From Channallabes apus (Eukaryota > Chordata > Actinopteri > Siluriformes > Clariidae): a DNA stretch of 64,000 nucleotides. A program made the position numbers and the translations under genes. Below, in pieces: positions 22,216 to 33,700 of the stretch. Position 1 is the stretch's first letter; every line of letters starts with the position of its first letter. The stretch spans positions 8,839,579-8,903,578 of the forward strand of contig CM060115.1 in the NCBI GenBank assembly GCA_030522415.1. The letters run 5' to 3'. The notes beneath the pieces are model-generated. The model had not been told where the DNA came from. It worked only from the letters and a program-made list of their open reading frames with translations, and did no database searches.

Positions 22216-22374
22216 CATATATTAAAAACCTATATCAAAACCTATATTAAAACATATATGTTTATATAGGTTCTTTCCGTGTGGGACGTCTGAGGACTCG
22301 CCTTTGCAAGTGGTTTCTTATACTGTACAAGTACAAACATGCATACTGTAAATACACACTGGAAGATTTGTCAT

Positions 22375-22635
22375 CAGGCGGCACAGTATCTCCAGGGTCC
22401 ATGTTCGATTCCCGCCTTGGGTACCCTGGTTTCCTCCCACATTCCAAAGACATGTAGATTAGGCTAATTGACGTTGGCAAGTTGCCCTCAGTGTGTGAAT
22501 GAGCGTGTGTGTGTGTGTATGCGTGTGTGCCCTGCCATGGATTGGGAGGGATGTACTTTGCCATGTGCCCAAGTCTCCTTGAATAGGCTCCAGGCCCAAC
22601 TCGCGACCCTGTATGGACGATAAAGCGGGGGTGAG
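22375..22635 (+). repeat. SINE family b, shortened copy
   Basis: GGCGGCACAGTATCTCCAGG (head shortened by an internal deletion), GGTTTCCTCCCACATTCCAA, a TG run, and a tail AATAGGCTCCAGGCCCAAC ending GATAAAGCGGG. Confidence 0.85.
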
Positions 22636-23334
22636 GGAGTCTTGGCATGAAGGTTTAAAAATGTCCTCCAAGTGTATTTATGCGCCTGAGAGTCTGCATT
22701 GTCTCGTGACGATCTCAAAAACGCTCGAGACGCTGGAAAATGCCACTACAAAAAACGTTTTCAAGTGCAGCCCGAATCTCTTAAAAGAAAAATGCTGAAA
22801 TATCATCCAGCGCTGCGGAAAAAACAGCTGGCTTCAGTAAGCACACTGCTGAGGCTTTGACACATTCTGTTGAGAGAAGAAAATGGGAGGGAAAAAAGCC
22901 AATTGGAAACGAATGATGTTTATCACAACCTTGTACACTTATGCACCTGGAAGTGTGCCCATAAACACACAGGAGAAATGCATTGCTCTTTTACAGATTG
23001 CTTATTGAAGCAAAATTTCCAAGTCGGTGTGACAAAAGCAGGCCAATTTTAAAGAAAACCGGCCACATTCCAAAACTCCAAATGTACCCCTTACAAAATA
23101 ATAATTAAAAAAAACATCCAATATGTCAGTGTTAAGGTACCATCATACTTCTTTTAATTAACCTGTATTAAAAACAGATTTTCCCTAAAGAGATTCTTCA
23201 GTAAGATAAAAAGATTAGTGCATTGTAATACATGCCAAAGTTGATTAGTTTTCTACAGCACCACAACCTACTTGGTGTTTTTAAATTTTTGTTCATCTAA
23301 CACTTCTTAGCAATTACTAAACAAAATGTCAATA
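22636..23334. other. No gene or element recognised
   Basis: AT-rich sequence without recognisable coding or repeat content. Confidence 0.45.
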
Positions 23335-23470
23335 TCTTTATTCACTTTTACGTTCAAATTAATCCAGGACTTTTGCACTTATCCCAGCATTTCACTAGTG
23401 CTTGGATACCTTCATGATGGAATGTTTTGCACGATGGCCTCCCAGGAACCCCTTTAATCGTCAAAAACAT
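23335..23470 (-). pseudogene. mariner transposase C-terminal relic
   Basis: On the minus strand, pieces FLGGH and, in another frame, FYHEGIQALVKCWDKC match the end of mariner transposases (G.QALV.RW.KC). Frameshifts and stops are present. Three more relics of this segment occur in the window (31.3, 37.6 and 61.4 kb). Confidence 0.6.
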
Positions 23471-23639
23471 GTACTGTAGAAATGTTATCTGTCGATTTTC
23501 AAGAATCAGGTGTTGCACTGACTGAATGTTCACGAGAATGACTGCAATCGGCTCCGAGTCACTTCAGTCAAGAGTGTCATTCATGGACGTACAGAATGCA
23601 ACTCATTTTAAGACACGAAGGTGTGTCAGGTCGACAGTT

Positions 23640-23930
23640 CTGGAATGGTTCTTGCAAGAACATTATCGTCAAGAACCGTTCCAGAACACATGACTATAGT
23701 GGTCGACCACCCGTCATCTGTTCTGGAAGAGTCACTGTACCAGCCTCAGAAATCACCAATTAACAAACAGCACCAAAGATTAGATTAGGTTTTACAGAGT
23801 ATACAGTAAACATCTCAATATCAACTGTTTTGAGATTAGTGCATATTTTGGATGTCTTCAGCACTGGCTTGCACAAAAAGAAAGAAATATAACAGAGCGT
23901 GCCCAAGCATTTGACTGATAGTATGCAGTC
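23640..23930 (+). pseudogene. Old Tc1 fragment related to the copy at 42.3 kb
   Basis: It shares GGTTCTTGCAAGAACATTAT, ACATCTCAATATCAACTGTT and TTGGATGTCTTCAGCA-type wording with 42520-42810. No open frame survives. Confidence 0.6.
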
Positions 23931-24390
23931 AGTAAAGGGAAAAAAAAGATAAACCTAAAAAAAACTCAAATCAACCAGGCAAAGCAGTTACAAGGACACG
24001 CAGCTCTGCACAAAACACTGATTTTCAGCCACGTGTCTGTATTGTGTCACATTTCCATAATTAAACAAGCTTTAATCACAGTTTACGATATCATCCCAAT
24101 TTTCATGGGACTTGAACTGTGTGAATTTCGTTTTTGAGAAAGCTGCCTTCAAATTCGTCCAAATTCTTCCTTGGAGTAAATGACAATGCTGCCTTCTGAA
24201 TGAGGACTATAACACTGGAACAGAAATGCATGTCTTTTTGAATGGAATACAAGGAGAGTGTCAACAATAACTGCACTGTGTGTGCTTAGAAAATAATCGT
24301 CTGTGTTTTTTATGCCTTTATAATGGATGCTTTAATAATGATGTCATTTCTTTTTTTTTTTGGATTCCCCAGCAATACACTCTCATTGAC
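23931..24390. other. No gene recognised
   Basis: AT-rich sequence with no support for a gene. Confidence 0.45.
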
Positions 24391-24495
24391 ATGCATTCTC
24401 TATACCGCTTCCCCTGTACGCTGGAACCTCTAGCAGGGGACAAGGAAGGGGACACCCTATATGAAGTGCCAATCCATCGCAAGCGCACACACTCA
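24391..24495 (-). repeat. SINE family b, tail relic
   Basis: TCTATACCGCTTCCCCTGTA, AGTGCCAATCCATCGCAAG and a CACACACTCAC end correspond to the inverted 3' third of the family. Confidence 0.65.
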
Positions 24496-25079
24496 CTATT
24501 ATGGGAACAATAATAATATTAATAAAAGTGCAAATGAAAAGACATTTTTAAGTTGAACTTTAACCTAAAGTAATTAGGCCTGTTTATGCTACTGGATCTG
24601 TTAGTGGTAGAACGTTGTTGTTTTTTTGATAGAGGACACCCCACTGAACATTATATACTGTATATGTTTCTGTATGGTTTATTGCAAAACATTAGCAAGA
24701 ATGGGGTGTTTAGAAAAAAAGAAGATAATAAGATATCTTTTTTTTTCTTTTTTTTTTTGCTTAGTCACTGCCTTTACATTGTAAAACTCCATTCGTTTCA
24801 ATGGAGCGTGTTCAGGGCCGGTTTTGAAGGGGTCCATTAATTTTTATCAACATGTCTCATTTTTATCGAACCATTCCCAGGGGAGAGGTAAGATTGGGAT
24901 GCGAAGCGGTATGACCTACATTAAATGTCAACGTTTTTGGGCTTAAAAAAAAATGCAATAATTAGAGCACAAGTAATACCCAGTAATAAATAAGTAATTC
25001 AAGCCTAGTAATAAAAACTTTCCCAAATTCAACAGATGGCGTACTTTTTTTTTTTGGAACAGAAAAACATGCTTTAGTA
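24496..25079. other. No gene or element recognised
   Basis: AT-rich sequence with poly-T runs. Confidence 0.45.
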
Positions 25080-25081
25080 TA

Positions 25082-26558
25082 CAGGTCCTTCTCAAAAAAT
25101 TAGCATATTGTGATAAAGTTCATTATTTTCTGTAATGTACTGATAAACATTAGACTTTCATATATTTTAGATTCATTACACACAACTGAAGTAGTTCAAG
25201 CCTTTTATTGTTTTAATATTGATGATTGTGGCATACAGCTCATGAAAACCCAAAATTCCTATCTCAAAAAATTAGCATATCATGAAAAGGTTCTCTAAAC
25301 GAGCTATTAAGCTAATCATCTGAATCAACTAATTAACTCTAAACACCTGCAAAAGATTCCTGAGGCTTTTAAAAACTCCCAGCCTGGTTCATTACTCAAA
25401 ACCGCAATCATGGGTAAGACTGCCGACCTGACTGCTGTCCAGAAGGCCATCATTGACACCCTCAAGCAAGAGGGTAAGACACAGAAAGACATTTCTGAAC
25501 GAATAGGCTGTTCCCAGAGTGCTGTATCAAGGCACCTCAGTGGGAAGTCTGTGGGAAGGAAAAAGTGTGGCAGAAAACGCTGCACAACGAGAAGAGGTGA
25601 CCGGGCCCTGAGGAAGATTGTGGAGAAGGACCGATTCCAGACCTTGGGGGACCTGCGGAAGCAGTGGACTGAGTCTGGAGTAGAAACATCCAGAGCCACC
25701 GTGTACAGGCGTGTGCAGGAAATGGGCTACAGGTTGCAAATTTTGTATGTCATTCGGAAATCAAGGTGCCAGAGTCTGGAGGAAGACTGGGGAGAGGGAA
25801 ATGCCAAAATGCCTGAAGTCCAGTGTCAAGTACCCACAGTCAGTGATGGTCTGGGGTGCCATGTCAGCTGCTGGTGTTGGTCCACTGTGTTTTATCAAAG
25901 GCAGGGTCAATGGAGCTAGCTATCAGGAGATTTTGGAGCACTTCATGCTTCCATCTGCTGAAAAGCTTTATGGAGATGAAGATTTCATTTTTCAGCACGA
26001 CCTGGCACCTGCTCACAGTGCCAAAACCACTGGTAAATGGTTTACTGACCATGGTATTACTGTGCTCAATTGGCCTGCCAACTCTCCTGACCTGAACCCC
26101 ATAGAGAATCTGTGGGATATTGTGAAGAGAAAGTTGAGACACACAAGACACAAGAATCTGCAAAAGGATTCCCGACCAAGTATTGAGTGCAGAACTGAAC
26201 ATTGGTCGGATGAAATATGCTAATTTTTTGAGATTGCGGTTTTGAGGAATGAACCAGGCTGGGAGTTTTTAAAAGCCTCAGGAATCTTTTGCAGGTGTTT
26301 AGAGTTAATTAGTTGATTCAGATGATTAGGTTAATAGCTCGTTTAGAGAACCTTTTCATGATATGTTAATTTTTTGAGATAGGAATTTTGGGTTTTCATG
26401 AGCTGTATGCCTCAATCATCAATATTAAAACAAAAAAGGCTTGAACTACTTCAGTTGTGTGTAATGAATCTAAAATATATGAAAGTCTAATGTTTATCTG
26501 TAAATTACAGAAAATAATGAACTTTATCACAATATGCAAATTTTTTGAGAACGACCTG
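25082..26558 (+). mobile_element. Tc1-like deletion derivative, copy 1 (1477 bp)
   Basis: TA lies at both edges (25080-25081, 26559-26560). The ends share CAGGTCCTTCTCAAAAAATT (right: CAGGTCGTTCTCAAAAAATT inverted). The inverted similarity extends about 320 bp inward: 25082-25405 matches 26234-26558, including CACCTGCAAAAGATTCCTGA. It is nearly identical to 62035-63406 and carries the same internal transposase deletion. Confidence 0.92.
25410..26220 (+). pseudogene. Tc1 transposase with internal deletion of the first catalytic Asp
   Basis: The first about 110 codons are open: MGKTADLTAVQKAIIDTLKQ, a helix-turn-helix ending SQSAVSRHL, then GRKKCGRKR and ATVYRRVQEMGYRLQ. At about 25740 the sequence jumps to SFGNQGARVWRK in another frame, leaving out the usual segment with WSKVLFSDESKF and the first Asp. 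The core resumes with PQSVMVWGAMSAAGVGPLCF, HDLAPAHSAK (second Asp) and [11 protein letters not shown] (Glu; spacing 34). After RKLRHTR a second deletion removes most of the C-terminal tail. It cannot encode active transposase. Confidence 0.88.
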
Positions 26559-26574
26559 TATAACATATTTAACA

Positions 26575-26865
26575 TCAAGTACTGTATATAACATATTTTG
26601 ACAGTATCCTGGTACATGTGCCATATCATACAATGATACACATTAGAACCAAGTACTGTACTATATTATAGTACGTGAACCGCTGTACCAAAATATGTAC
26701 CACTGTAGGACCATGTAGAACCAAAATGTGTACTATATCAGCAAATAAGTACCAGGGTATTTAAAAAAATATGATGCCACCATATACTGTACCTTGGTAC
26801 ATGTATCATAAAAAAAAGAAAAAAATTCTTATTTGTTTCTATATTTATACTGTACATGTTAATGC
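26575..26865. repeat. Second copy of the palindrome-rich repeat
   Basis: It matches 17120-17410 in order: ATATTTTGACAGTATCCTGG, CCAAAATATGTACCA, TACTATATCAG, AAAAAATATGATGC and CCTTGGTACATGTA. It starts just after the Tc1 copy. Confidence 0.75.
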
Positions 26866-27799
26866 TAAATAGTCAAATAAAGTGCAAAATATCCTAAAAC
26901 AGTCACATGTATTCTTCATCCATAGCTAAGTATGCAAATCCACTGAAGAAAAATAATAAAATTTAAAAAAAAGAATAAAAATCTAATTTAAAAATGTTAA
27001 TTCTCAAATCTAGATTCAGGTCAGTTGCTGAAAAATGAACAATATTCCTGCAACATACAGTAGACTGATCAACCTCAGACCATCCTATCACCCCTAATCA
27101 GTGCAGTTTATTAATCATTACCTATCTCACGTTAATCTCCTATGAGGCTTCACGCTCTGTACCTCTCTCATTAAAAAACCAGAAGAGAGACGCTGATGTA
27201 CTCAGCATGAACTGTGAGACGTATTCCCTCCAACACGGGTGGGTTTCGCCAGGCTGCACTACTTTTCTTCACTATGTCTCTGTATTTATTAGTTAATATT
27301 CTCACTGCATTGAATCTGTTTTTATTCATTTTGAGTAAAGCACTTTGGGAACTCACTATACCATCGCTTTTGCGCTTGATGTTATTTTATATAATGCGCA
27401 CTGCCTAAAGCAAGATCTTTACTACTGTACATTTAAATATATTCATTTGGGTTATGATTTTCCGAGCGAGACGAGAAAGGATGCCGGCACAGAGCGGAAG
27501 AGCCGAGGGTTAAGATCTAACAATGGCTCTGAGGAAGTTGTTGGATTGGAACCAACAACCTTTCAGTAATTGTAATAATAAATCATAAGACTAAATGTGA
27601 GCTTAATGAAAAGTGAAAGAGGCTTGTTTTTTAGATTGGTATTAAACAGTTTGCGGTTGATGAGTGAGACACTATCACAACTCGCAAAAAGACAACTGTC
27701 ACAGCGAGATGATATTGCTCCTGTTTATCTGTCAGTCTGCTGGCACAAATGAAGGCGGGTGCAGAGGGAGAAAACACTGCACTGCACACGTGCCTAGAA
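26866..27799. other. No gene recognised
   Basis: AT-rich sequence. A 74-codon frame at 27345-27569 has no recognisable domain. Confidence 0.45.
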
Positions 27800-27945
27800 A
27801 CCTCTGGTGATCTGGTGCACCAGTAGCACAGATTCAGTGACCGGAAGGTTGTGCTTTTTCGATTTCAGGACTGTCTGAATGCCACTGCTGGGTGCTTGAG
27901 TGAGACATTTTAACCCTAGACTGCACAGCATTTAAAGAATTTAAA
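27800..27945 (+). repeat. SINE family a, old relic
   Basis: GTGACCGGAAGGTTGTGC, then CCACTGCTGGGTGCTTGAG and TTTTAACCCTAGACTGC parallel the middle of the copy at 153-344 (CCACTGTTGGGCCCTTGAG, TTAACCCTCAACTGC). Heavily mutated. Confidence 0.5.
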
Positions 27946-28094
27946 GGCACAGGTTAACAGGGGTCCCAGAGCTCCCCCCAAAGTGTGTATTAATGCTTCG
28001 ACTGAAATACCCCACAGATAATGCATTCTGTTTCATACCTCAAACTCTGTCTCGTTCTTTCACTCCTTGTCCAAATGAGCCATTTCAGTGTCTA

Positions 28095-29612
28095 TACCAT
28101 GTTCCAAATTATTATGCAAATTGGATCTACAGTAAGTATTATAAACATTAAATGTTTAGTTTTTAAATTAAACTCATGGATGGTGTTGTGTCTCAGGGCT
28201 CTTTGGATCACTGAAATGAATCTCAGACACGTTTGATAATTAGTTTGCCAGATGAGCCCAATTAAAGGAAAAGTACTGAAGAAGGTTGTTCCACATTATT
28301 AAGCAGGCCACAGGTTTCAAGCAATATGGGAAAGAAAAAGGATCTCTGCTGCCGAAAAGCGTCAAATATTGCAATGCCTTGGACAAGGTATGAAAACATT
28401 AGATATTTAATGAAAACTTAAGCGTGATCATCGTACTATGAAGACATTTGTGGCTGATTCAGCGCACAGACAGGTTCGTGCAGATAAAGGCAGAATGAAG
28501 AAGGTTTCTGCAAGACAAATTCATCAGATTAAGAGAGCAGCTGCTGAAATGCCATTACAAAGCAGCAAACAGGTATTTGAAGCTGCTGGTGCCTCTGGAG
28601 TCCCGCGAACCTCAAGGTGGAGGATCCTTTAGAGGCTTGCAGTTGTGCATAAACCTACTATTCTGCCCCTAATCAATGCTCACAAGCAGAAACGGTTGCA
28701 GTGGGCCCAGGCATACATGAAGACAAGTTTTTAAACAGTCTTGTTTACTGATGAGTGTCGTACAACCCTGGATGGTCCAGATGGGTGGAGTAGTGGATGG
28801 TTGGTGGATGGCCACCATGTCCCAACAAGGCTGCGACATCAACAAGGAGGTGCCGGAGTCATGTTTTGGGCCAGAACCATGGGGAGAGAGCTGGTAGGCC
28901 CCTGTAGGGTCCCTGAAGGTGTGAAAATGACCTCTGCACAGTATATTGACTGAACACTTTCTTCCATGGCTCAAAAAGAAGAACAGTGTCTTCCATAGCA
29001 AAATCATCTTCATGCACGACAATGCAGCATCTCATGCTGCAAAGAATACCTCTGTGCCATTGGCTGCTATGGGCATAAAAGATGAGAAACTCATGGTGTG
29101 GCCACCATCCTCCCCTGACCTCAAGCCTATTGAGAACCTTTGGAGAATCCTCAAAAGATCTATGAGGGTTGGAGGCAGTTTGATTCAAAACAGCAGCTCT
29201 GGGAGGCTATTCTGACATCCCGCCAAGAAATTCAAGCAGAAACTGTCCAAAAACTCACAAGTTCAATGGATGCAAGAATTGTGAAGGTGATATCAAAGAT
29301 GGGGTCCTATGTTAAGATGTAACAGGCCCTGTTAGGATGTTTTTGAAATAGCTTTTGATTTCTTTAAATATGACCTCCTAATGCTGCAAATTCAACAAAA
29401 AGCCTATTTTCAGTTCTTTACAACCTATAAAAACAGTGCGTTTTCAGTTTATTATTGTTTAAATATTGTTATCATTAGGAGGTTTGTTCAATAAAAATTT
29501 GAATTATACCCTAATGGTTGATGACTTGAAAATTATACTGACGGTCATTTGCATTTACTAATTATGAAAATCAGAGAAAGATATCATTTGCGTAATAATT
29601 TGGAACACGGTG
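28095..29612 (+). mobile_element. Tc1-like element with DD37E spacing, 1.52 kb
   Basis: The left end CCATGTTCCAAATTATTATG and the right end, inverted, CCGTGTTCCAAATTATTACG are nearly the same, and TA lies outside both (28093-28094, 29613-29614). The transposase between them is broken by frameshifts. A D-E spacing of 37 fits the group described as TRT in vertebrates rather than classical Tc1; that placement is inference. Confidence 0.85.
28326..29322 (+). pseudogene. DD37E Tc1-like transposase, several frameshifts
   Basis: Reading across frames: MGKKKDL start, EKRQILQCLGQGMK, then RQVRADKGRMKKVSARQIHQ (second DNA-binding part) and EAAGASGVPRTSRWRIL. The catalytic core follows, with LFTDECRTTLDGPDGWS (first Asp at 28750), IIFMHDNAASHAAK (second Asp at 29018) and SSPDLKPIENLW (Glu at 29132), giving 37 residues between the second Asp and Glu. 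The tail ends MGSYVKM and stop. Length matches the family, but at least four frame breaks or stops make it dead. Confidence 0.85.
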
Positions 29613-29734
29613 TAATGAGCTGACTCACGCCCTTCCAGAGCACCGCAGAGTCAGACAAAGCAAATTTTTGTGGCATTTGGCCTCTGGACATATCGGTGGT
29701 GTAAATACAATACTCACTCATGATCTATACCACT

Positions 29735-29920
29735 TTATGCTGTACAGGGTACACCCAATTTGGGAATGGCAATTAGCCTATTTTCACTGTGAGAGCAAAC
29801 CAGAGCACCTGGAAGGAAACCCACCAAGGGGACATGCAAACTCACACAGACCGAGGCGGGAATCAAACCCGGACCCTGAACGTGCAAGGTGACAGTACTA
29901 ACCAATAACCCACTGTGCTG
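29735..29920 (-). repeat. SINE family b, diverged copy
   Basis: Inverted body and head: TTTGGGAATGGCAATTAGCC, GGAAACCCACCAAG and GGCGGGAATCAAACCCGGAC. The tail is shortened to a trace (TACAGGGTACACCC). Confidence 0.75.
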
Positions 29921-31134
29921 CGAAATGCAATTCTTGTGGTTGTAATTATCTTCGTTTGTTCCATTATTTTACGGGCCCCCAAAATAAGTATGCTTTTGTC
30001 AAACCCCTTGCATTAAACCTTAAAGTAAACGCTTGACTTTTAACATTGTGAGTATCTCCTTTCAAAATTAATGAGGTCAAACCTTTGCACCAAAATGTAT
30101 GGGCATGACTGTGTGAGGTCACATAAGGTGGAAAATCTAACTGGTGTGTTCAAGCCCTGACCAATACAAAAAGCATGGAATAAAATTTTTTGTTTTGTTT
30201 TTTTTACACACAAACTGGAGACCATACAGTACTTAAAGTCTGAAATGAGTACAATGTGTATTTTGTATAATAGGTACTCTTTAAACCAGGACGACGAGGT
30301 GGATGATGTAATACCCTCCTTTTAAATGAAACCATGTTGTTGATTTAAGACGTTATCAGAAAACACTTGGCCATGGGTGTGGCTGATACAGTATGACAAA
30401 AATATCATATCATATCTTATTATACTTGAACGCATGTCTCATATAAACAATGCTGTATTTTTCAAGAAATAGCAAGAGATAAGAGAAACTAAATTTTTGC
30501 TCACTCTTACTGTTATGGAACGTTCTAATGTACAATGCACAATAGTGTAAGATCAACTCAAGCTGCATCCAATATTCGTATTTTCTCATCGTACCGCGGT
30601 CACTCAGATATAAAGCGCTTCGCTCGGTTAGTGGTGGAGGAACAAACATGCGCACCAGCAGAATGTTTTTGTGTTACTTCAGCCACGTTATTTACACCAA
30701 TTTTGACAGACTGACATCTTGTCAATCCGTTTCTGGTGTCTGGGTCTCTCTCCATCCGAGCTGATAGAAGAAGTCTGGTCTTGTATGATTGAAAAAAAAA
30801 AAAATAACACCTGGGAGCATTGCCAAGATGGCTGCCGATTTGCAAATACTTTACCAGAAGGCCTTTGATCAGCACTCGATTGGTCTTACATACTGTACGG
30901 ATGTCTAATCAATACATACATATAGTAGCGCCATCCATCCATCGGTTAATAGAAAAATCACAGGATTTATAAATATGCATAAAAAAGTGTGAATTTTCTT
31001 TCCAAGGTTCTTTCCAAGGTTTCCAAGGTTTAATCATGTCATTTGAGAACCACTGAGACTATTTCCTCTGCAAGTCTCTTGTATAGTGTGTAAGCTGCCC
31101 TCTGTTCCGACACTGATGATCAGGGATAAAACTG
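29921..31134. other. No gene recognised
   Basis: AT-rich sequence. Frames near 30410-30875 on the minus strand have no domain. Confidence 0.45.
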
Positions 31135-31395
31135 TTCGAGTCAAGCCAGGACTTTTGAATGTACACAATAACAGAACACAGTTACAGTAGACTCTACCTT
31201 TATTCCTCTATAATAATAATAATCCCCTGCAACTGTAATACACTTATCTCAGTGTTTCTGATGGAAACGTTAATGATTAAAAAAAAATAATAAATTCAGT
31301 ACGCCGAAGCAATAATCGAACTGCCTGCTCCACGTCTGAAACGCTGGCCTCCCAGGAACTCCTTTAAAGGCCCAAAATAAGTGGGAAAAAACTTA
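31135..31395 (-). pseudogene. mariner transposase relic
   Basis: On the minus strand GGGCCTTTAAAGGAGTTCCT reads PLKEFLGGQRF-like, the mariner core end, and 31140-31165 resembles the C-terminal SPGL(T)-type end. The stretch between is rearranged. Confidence 0.5.
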
Positions 31396-32183
31396 ACTTA
31401 ACTTTAGCCATATAACTGAATTTAAATTCTGTAGAACTCCTGCACAGTATACAGTGATGCCAATTAGGCAATTAAACCCTGCGATTAATTCAAACCTGCA
31501 TCCCAGGCGCTCTCCTAGAAACATCACACACATACACACAAAAGTTTAACGCACACTCGGCTCAGCATGCTGCTCGCTGTCCGCCTGCTGGGTTTGCTCC
31601 ATATAAACTGTCAGCAATCTGCTCGTTTCCGATTTCTCTCTAACACGCTTGACTTAAATGGGATTAACGGGAGAGGAAGTGTGAGCGCTGTTAAAGCATG
31701 CAGGCAGGAAGTGGGGTCAGGGGTCAGCGTGTGTATCAATCTCAGAAGGTGAATAACCAGCAGGGATGTTAATGCCTCTTCTCATCCGGGAGCAGTGTGT
31801 GTGAGGTTATGACTACATTAAATCAAGGTGGCTTCACTCTGTAACATCTAATTAACCCAATGCTTAGCCTGATGATTTTCTGACACATCTCTTGAAGTAG
31901 GTGCTTGGGATCAATTGCTCTTGAGATTTGTACTTAACGCCCTCCCGGTCAGTAGCATGAAACATTAACTTCTGACTTTCTAGTGACCTACAATCATTAG
32001 CATGCCATTCATTTTCTTTCAATTCTGTCCTTTTTTGTGACAGAAAGTGTGGAGAAGATTTTGGCTTTATTTGTATCAAAACCGGACGGAACGAAACAAA
32101 CTAATGGAAAAACAAACCTATCCTAGCTACTGTATAGCTAACTGATTAGCCTAGCACATGAGCTAGATTAAATCTGTAATATT
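31396..32183. other. No gene recognised
   Basis: No recognisable coding or repeat content. Confidence 0.45.
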
Positions 32184-32193
32184 AACTAAAGAT

Positions 32194-32492
32194 AGGCTCG
32201 ATTCCCGTCTCTGTGTGCATGGAGTTTGCATGTTCTCCCCGTGCTTGGTGGGTTTCCTCCGGGTACTCCGGTTTCCTCCCACAGTCCAAAGATATGCAGG
32301 TTAGGCTAATTGGCGTTCCCAAATTGACCGTAGTGTGTGAATGAGTGTGTGAATGTGCGTATGAGTGTGTGCCCTGCGATGGATTGGCACCCTGTCCAGG
32401 GTGTACCCCGCCTAGTGCCCGAAGTCTCCTGGGATAGGCTCCAGGTCCCCCGCGACCCTGAATAGAGGATAAAGCGGTACAGAAGATGAATG
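32194..32492 (+). repeat. SINE family b, 5'-truncated but recent
   Basis: It starts inside the body (AGGCTCGATTCCCGTCTC) and lacks the tRNA head, but the rest to GAAGATGAATG is well preserved. It has a perfect 10-bp duplication AACTAAAGAT (32184-32193 and 32493-32502). Confidence 0.9.
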
Positions 32493-32502
32493 AACTAAAG
32501 AT

Positions 32503-33012
32503 TGTAGTTTGGTTTAGAAGACGCTTCTCTAAAACCAAGAAGCTGCTTACGTACTGTATGTGACATCGACACAGGTAAACTGGGACCCAGACTGGAATTA
32601 TTGGTTGTTGTGGCAACTTTTGAATGTTAGAATTAAATTTAACATGAATCAACGTTGACAATATGTAGCTGGGATAACATTATACGAATGACCCTCAAAG
32701 AAATGTTGCAAACACGAAGTCAAAAGGATATTTATTTCCAGAGAAGTGCAAAGTGCACAAATCCTGTACCTGAGTAAAATTAAACATAAAAATATTACTC
32801 AAGTACAAGTAGAAGCTCTTCATTTACAATTCTACTTGAGCAAAAGTACAAAAGAACTCACCCAACCCATGAATGCTATTTGCAACCGTCTTCACTTCTG
32901 ATTTCAAACACCTGCCATGTGGTTAGGGAAGGCAAATCAAGCCATTGTTAGCAAGTGGCCATGTCGCTGCTTTAAATACAACATATCACTGTGGTTATGT
33001 AATGCGACAGCA
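32503..33012. other. Possible old repeat with ACTCAAGTAC wording
   Basis: Around 32760-32860, AAAATATTACTCAAGTACAA and neighbouring blocks resemble dispersed fish repeats. The same flavour continues beyond the SINE at 33375-33440. Confidence 0.3.
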
Positions 33013-33022
33013 TGCAAAAATT

Positions 33023-33364
33023 AATTAATTAATTCATTCATTCATCTTCTATACCGCTTTATCCTGTATTTAGGGTCGCGGGGACCTGGAGCCTATCCCA
33101 GGAGACTCAGGGCACGAGGCAGGGTACACCCTGGACAGCATGCCAATCCATCGCAGAGCACACACACACTATGGTCAATTTGGGAACGCCAATTAGCCTA
33201 ATCTGCATGTCTTTGGACTGTGGGAGGAAACCGGAGTACCCAGAGGAAACCCACCAAGCACGGGGAGAACATGCAAACTCCATGCACACAGAGACGGGAA
33301 TCGAGCCTGGCCGGGAATCGAACCCAGACCCTGGCGTGCTAACCATTACACCACCGTGCCGCCT
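33023..33364 (-). repeat. SINE family b, near full length
   Basis: Inverted tail (TTCATCTTCTATACCGCTTT), body and head (CACCGTGCCGCC), with a small deletion in the B-box region. A 10-bp duplication TGCAAAAATT (33013-33022 and 33365-33374) flanks it. Confidence 0.9.
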
Positions 33365-33552
33365 TGCAAAAATTCAGCGACATAGAAAATACAGATACAT
33401 TAGTGGAGCAAAAGTATAAAAGTATCCACTAATAAAACTAGTCAAAACTACAGAGACAATAATGTATGAACTTATAGTAAGTACAGTACAGTATATCTAA
33501 CCTTCACCTCAGTTAATTTCTAGCCTTTATTTTTACTACCAATATTGTTACT

Positions 33553-33700
33553 ACCAGTGTTGGGGGACGTTACTTTTTAAAGTAACCAATTACATTAAAG
33601 AATTACGGTCTTTAAAAAGTAATCAGTTACATTACGGCATTAATTTCTGATAAAAGTAACTAGTTCGAGTACTTTTCCATTGCAGAAAATAAACTCCTTC
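33553..33700. mobile_element. hAT-type end relic
   Basis: CCAGTGTTGGGGGACGTTAC followed by AAAGTAACCAATTACATTAA and later GTAATCAGTTACATTACGGC is like one end of fish non-autonomous hAT elements. The other end and duplication were not found. Confidence 0.4.

Larger units (their letters stand above)
18239..22285 (+). mobile_element. Large piggyBac-type element, 4.05 kb, with subterminal tandem arrays
   Basis: The left end CCCACATGGAAAGAACCTAT (18239) and the right end, inverted, CCCACACGGAAAGAACCTAT (22285), match at all but one position. CCC/GGG ends are usual for piggyBac. Just inside each end lies an AT-rich tandem array. The interior holds a spliced, internally deleted piggyBac transposase and a BEN-like exon. 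The TTAA duplication expected for the superfamily is not visible (CTAA on the left, ACGT on the right), so the ends may be slightly off or mutated. Confidence 0.65.

Noticed and set aside
18235..22289. TTAA target duplication for the piggyBac-type element
   Set aside because: Looked for and not found: CTAA on the left and ACGT on the right. The superfamily call rests on the protein and CCC/GGG ends only.
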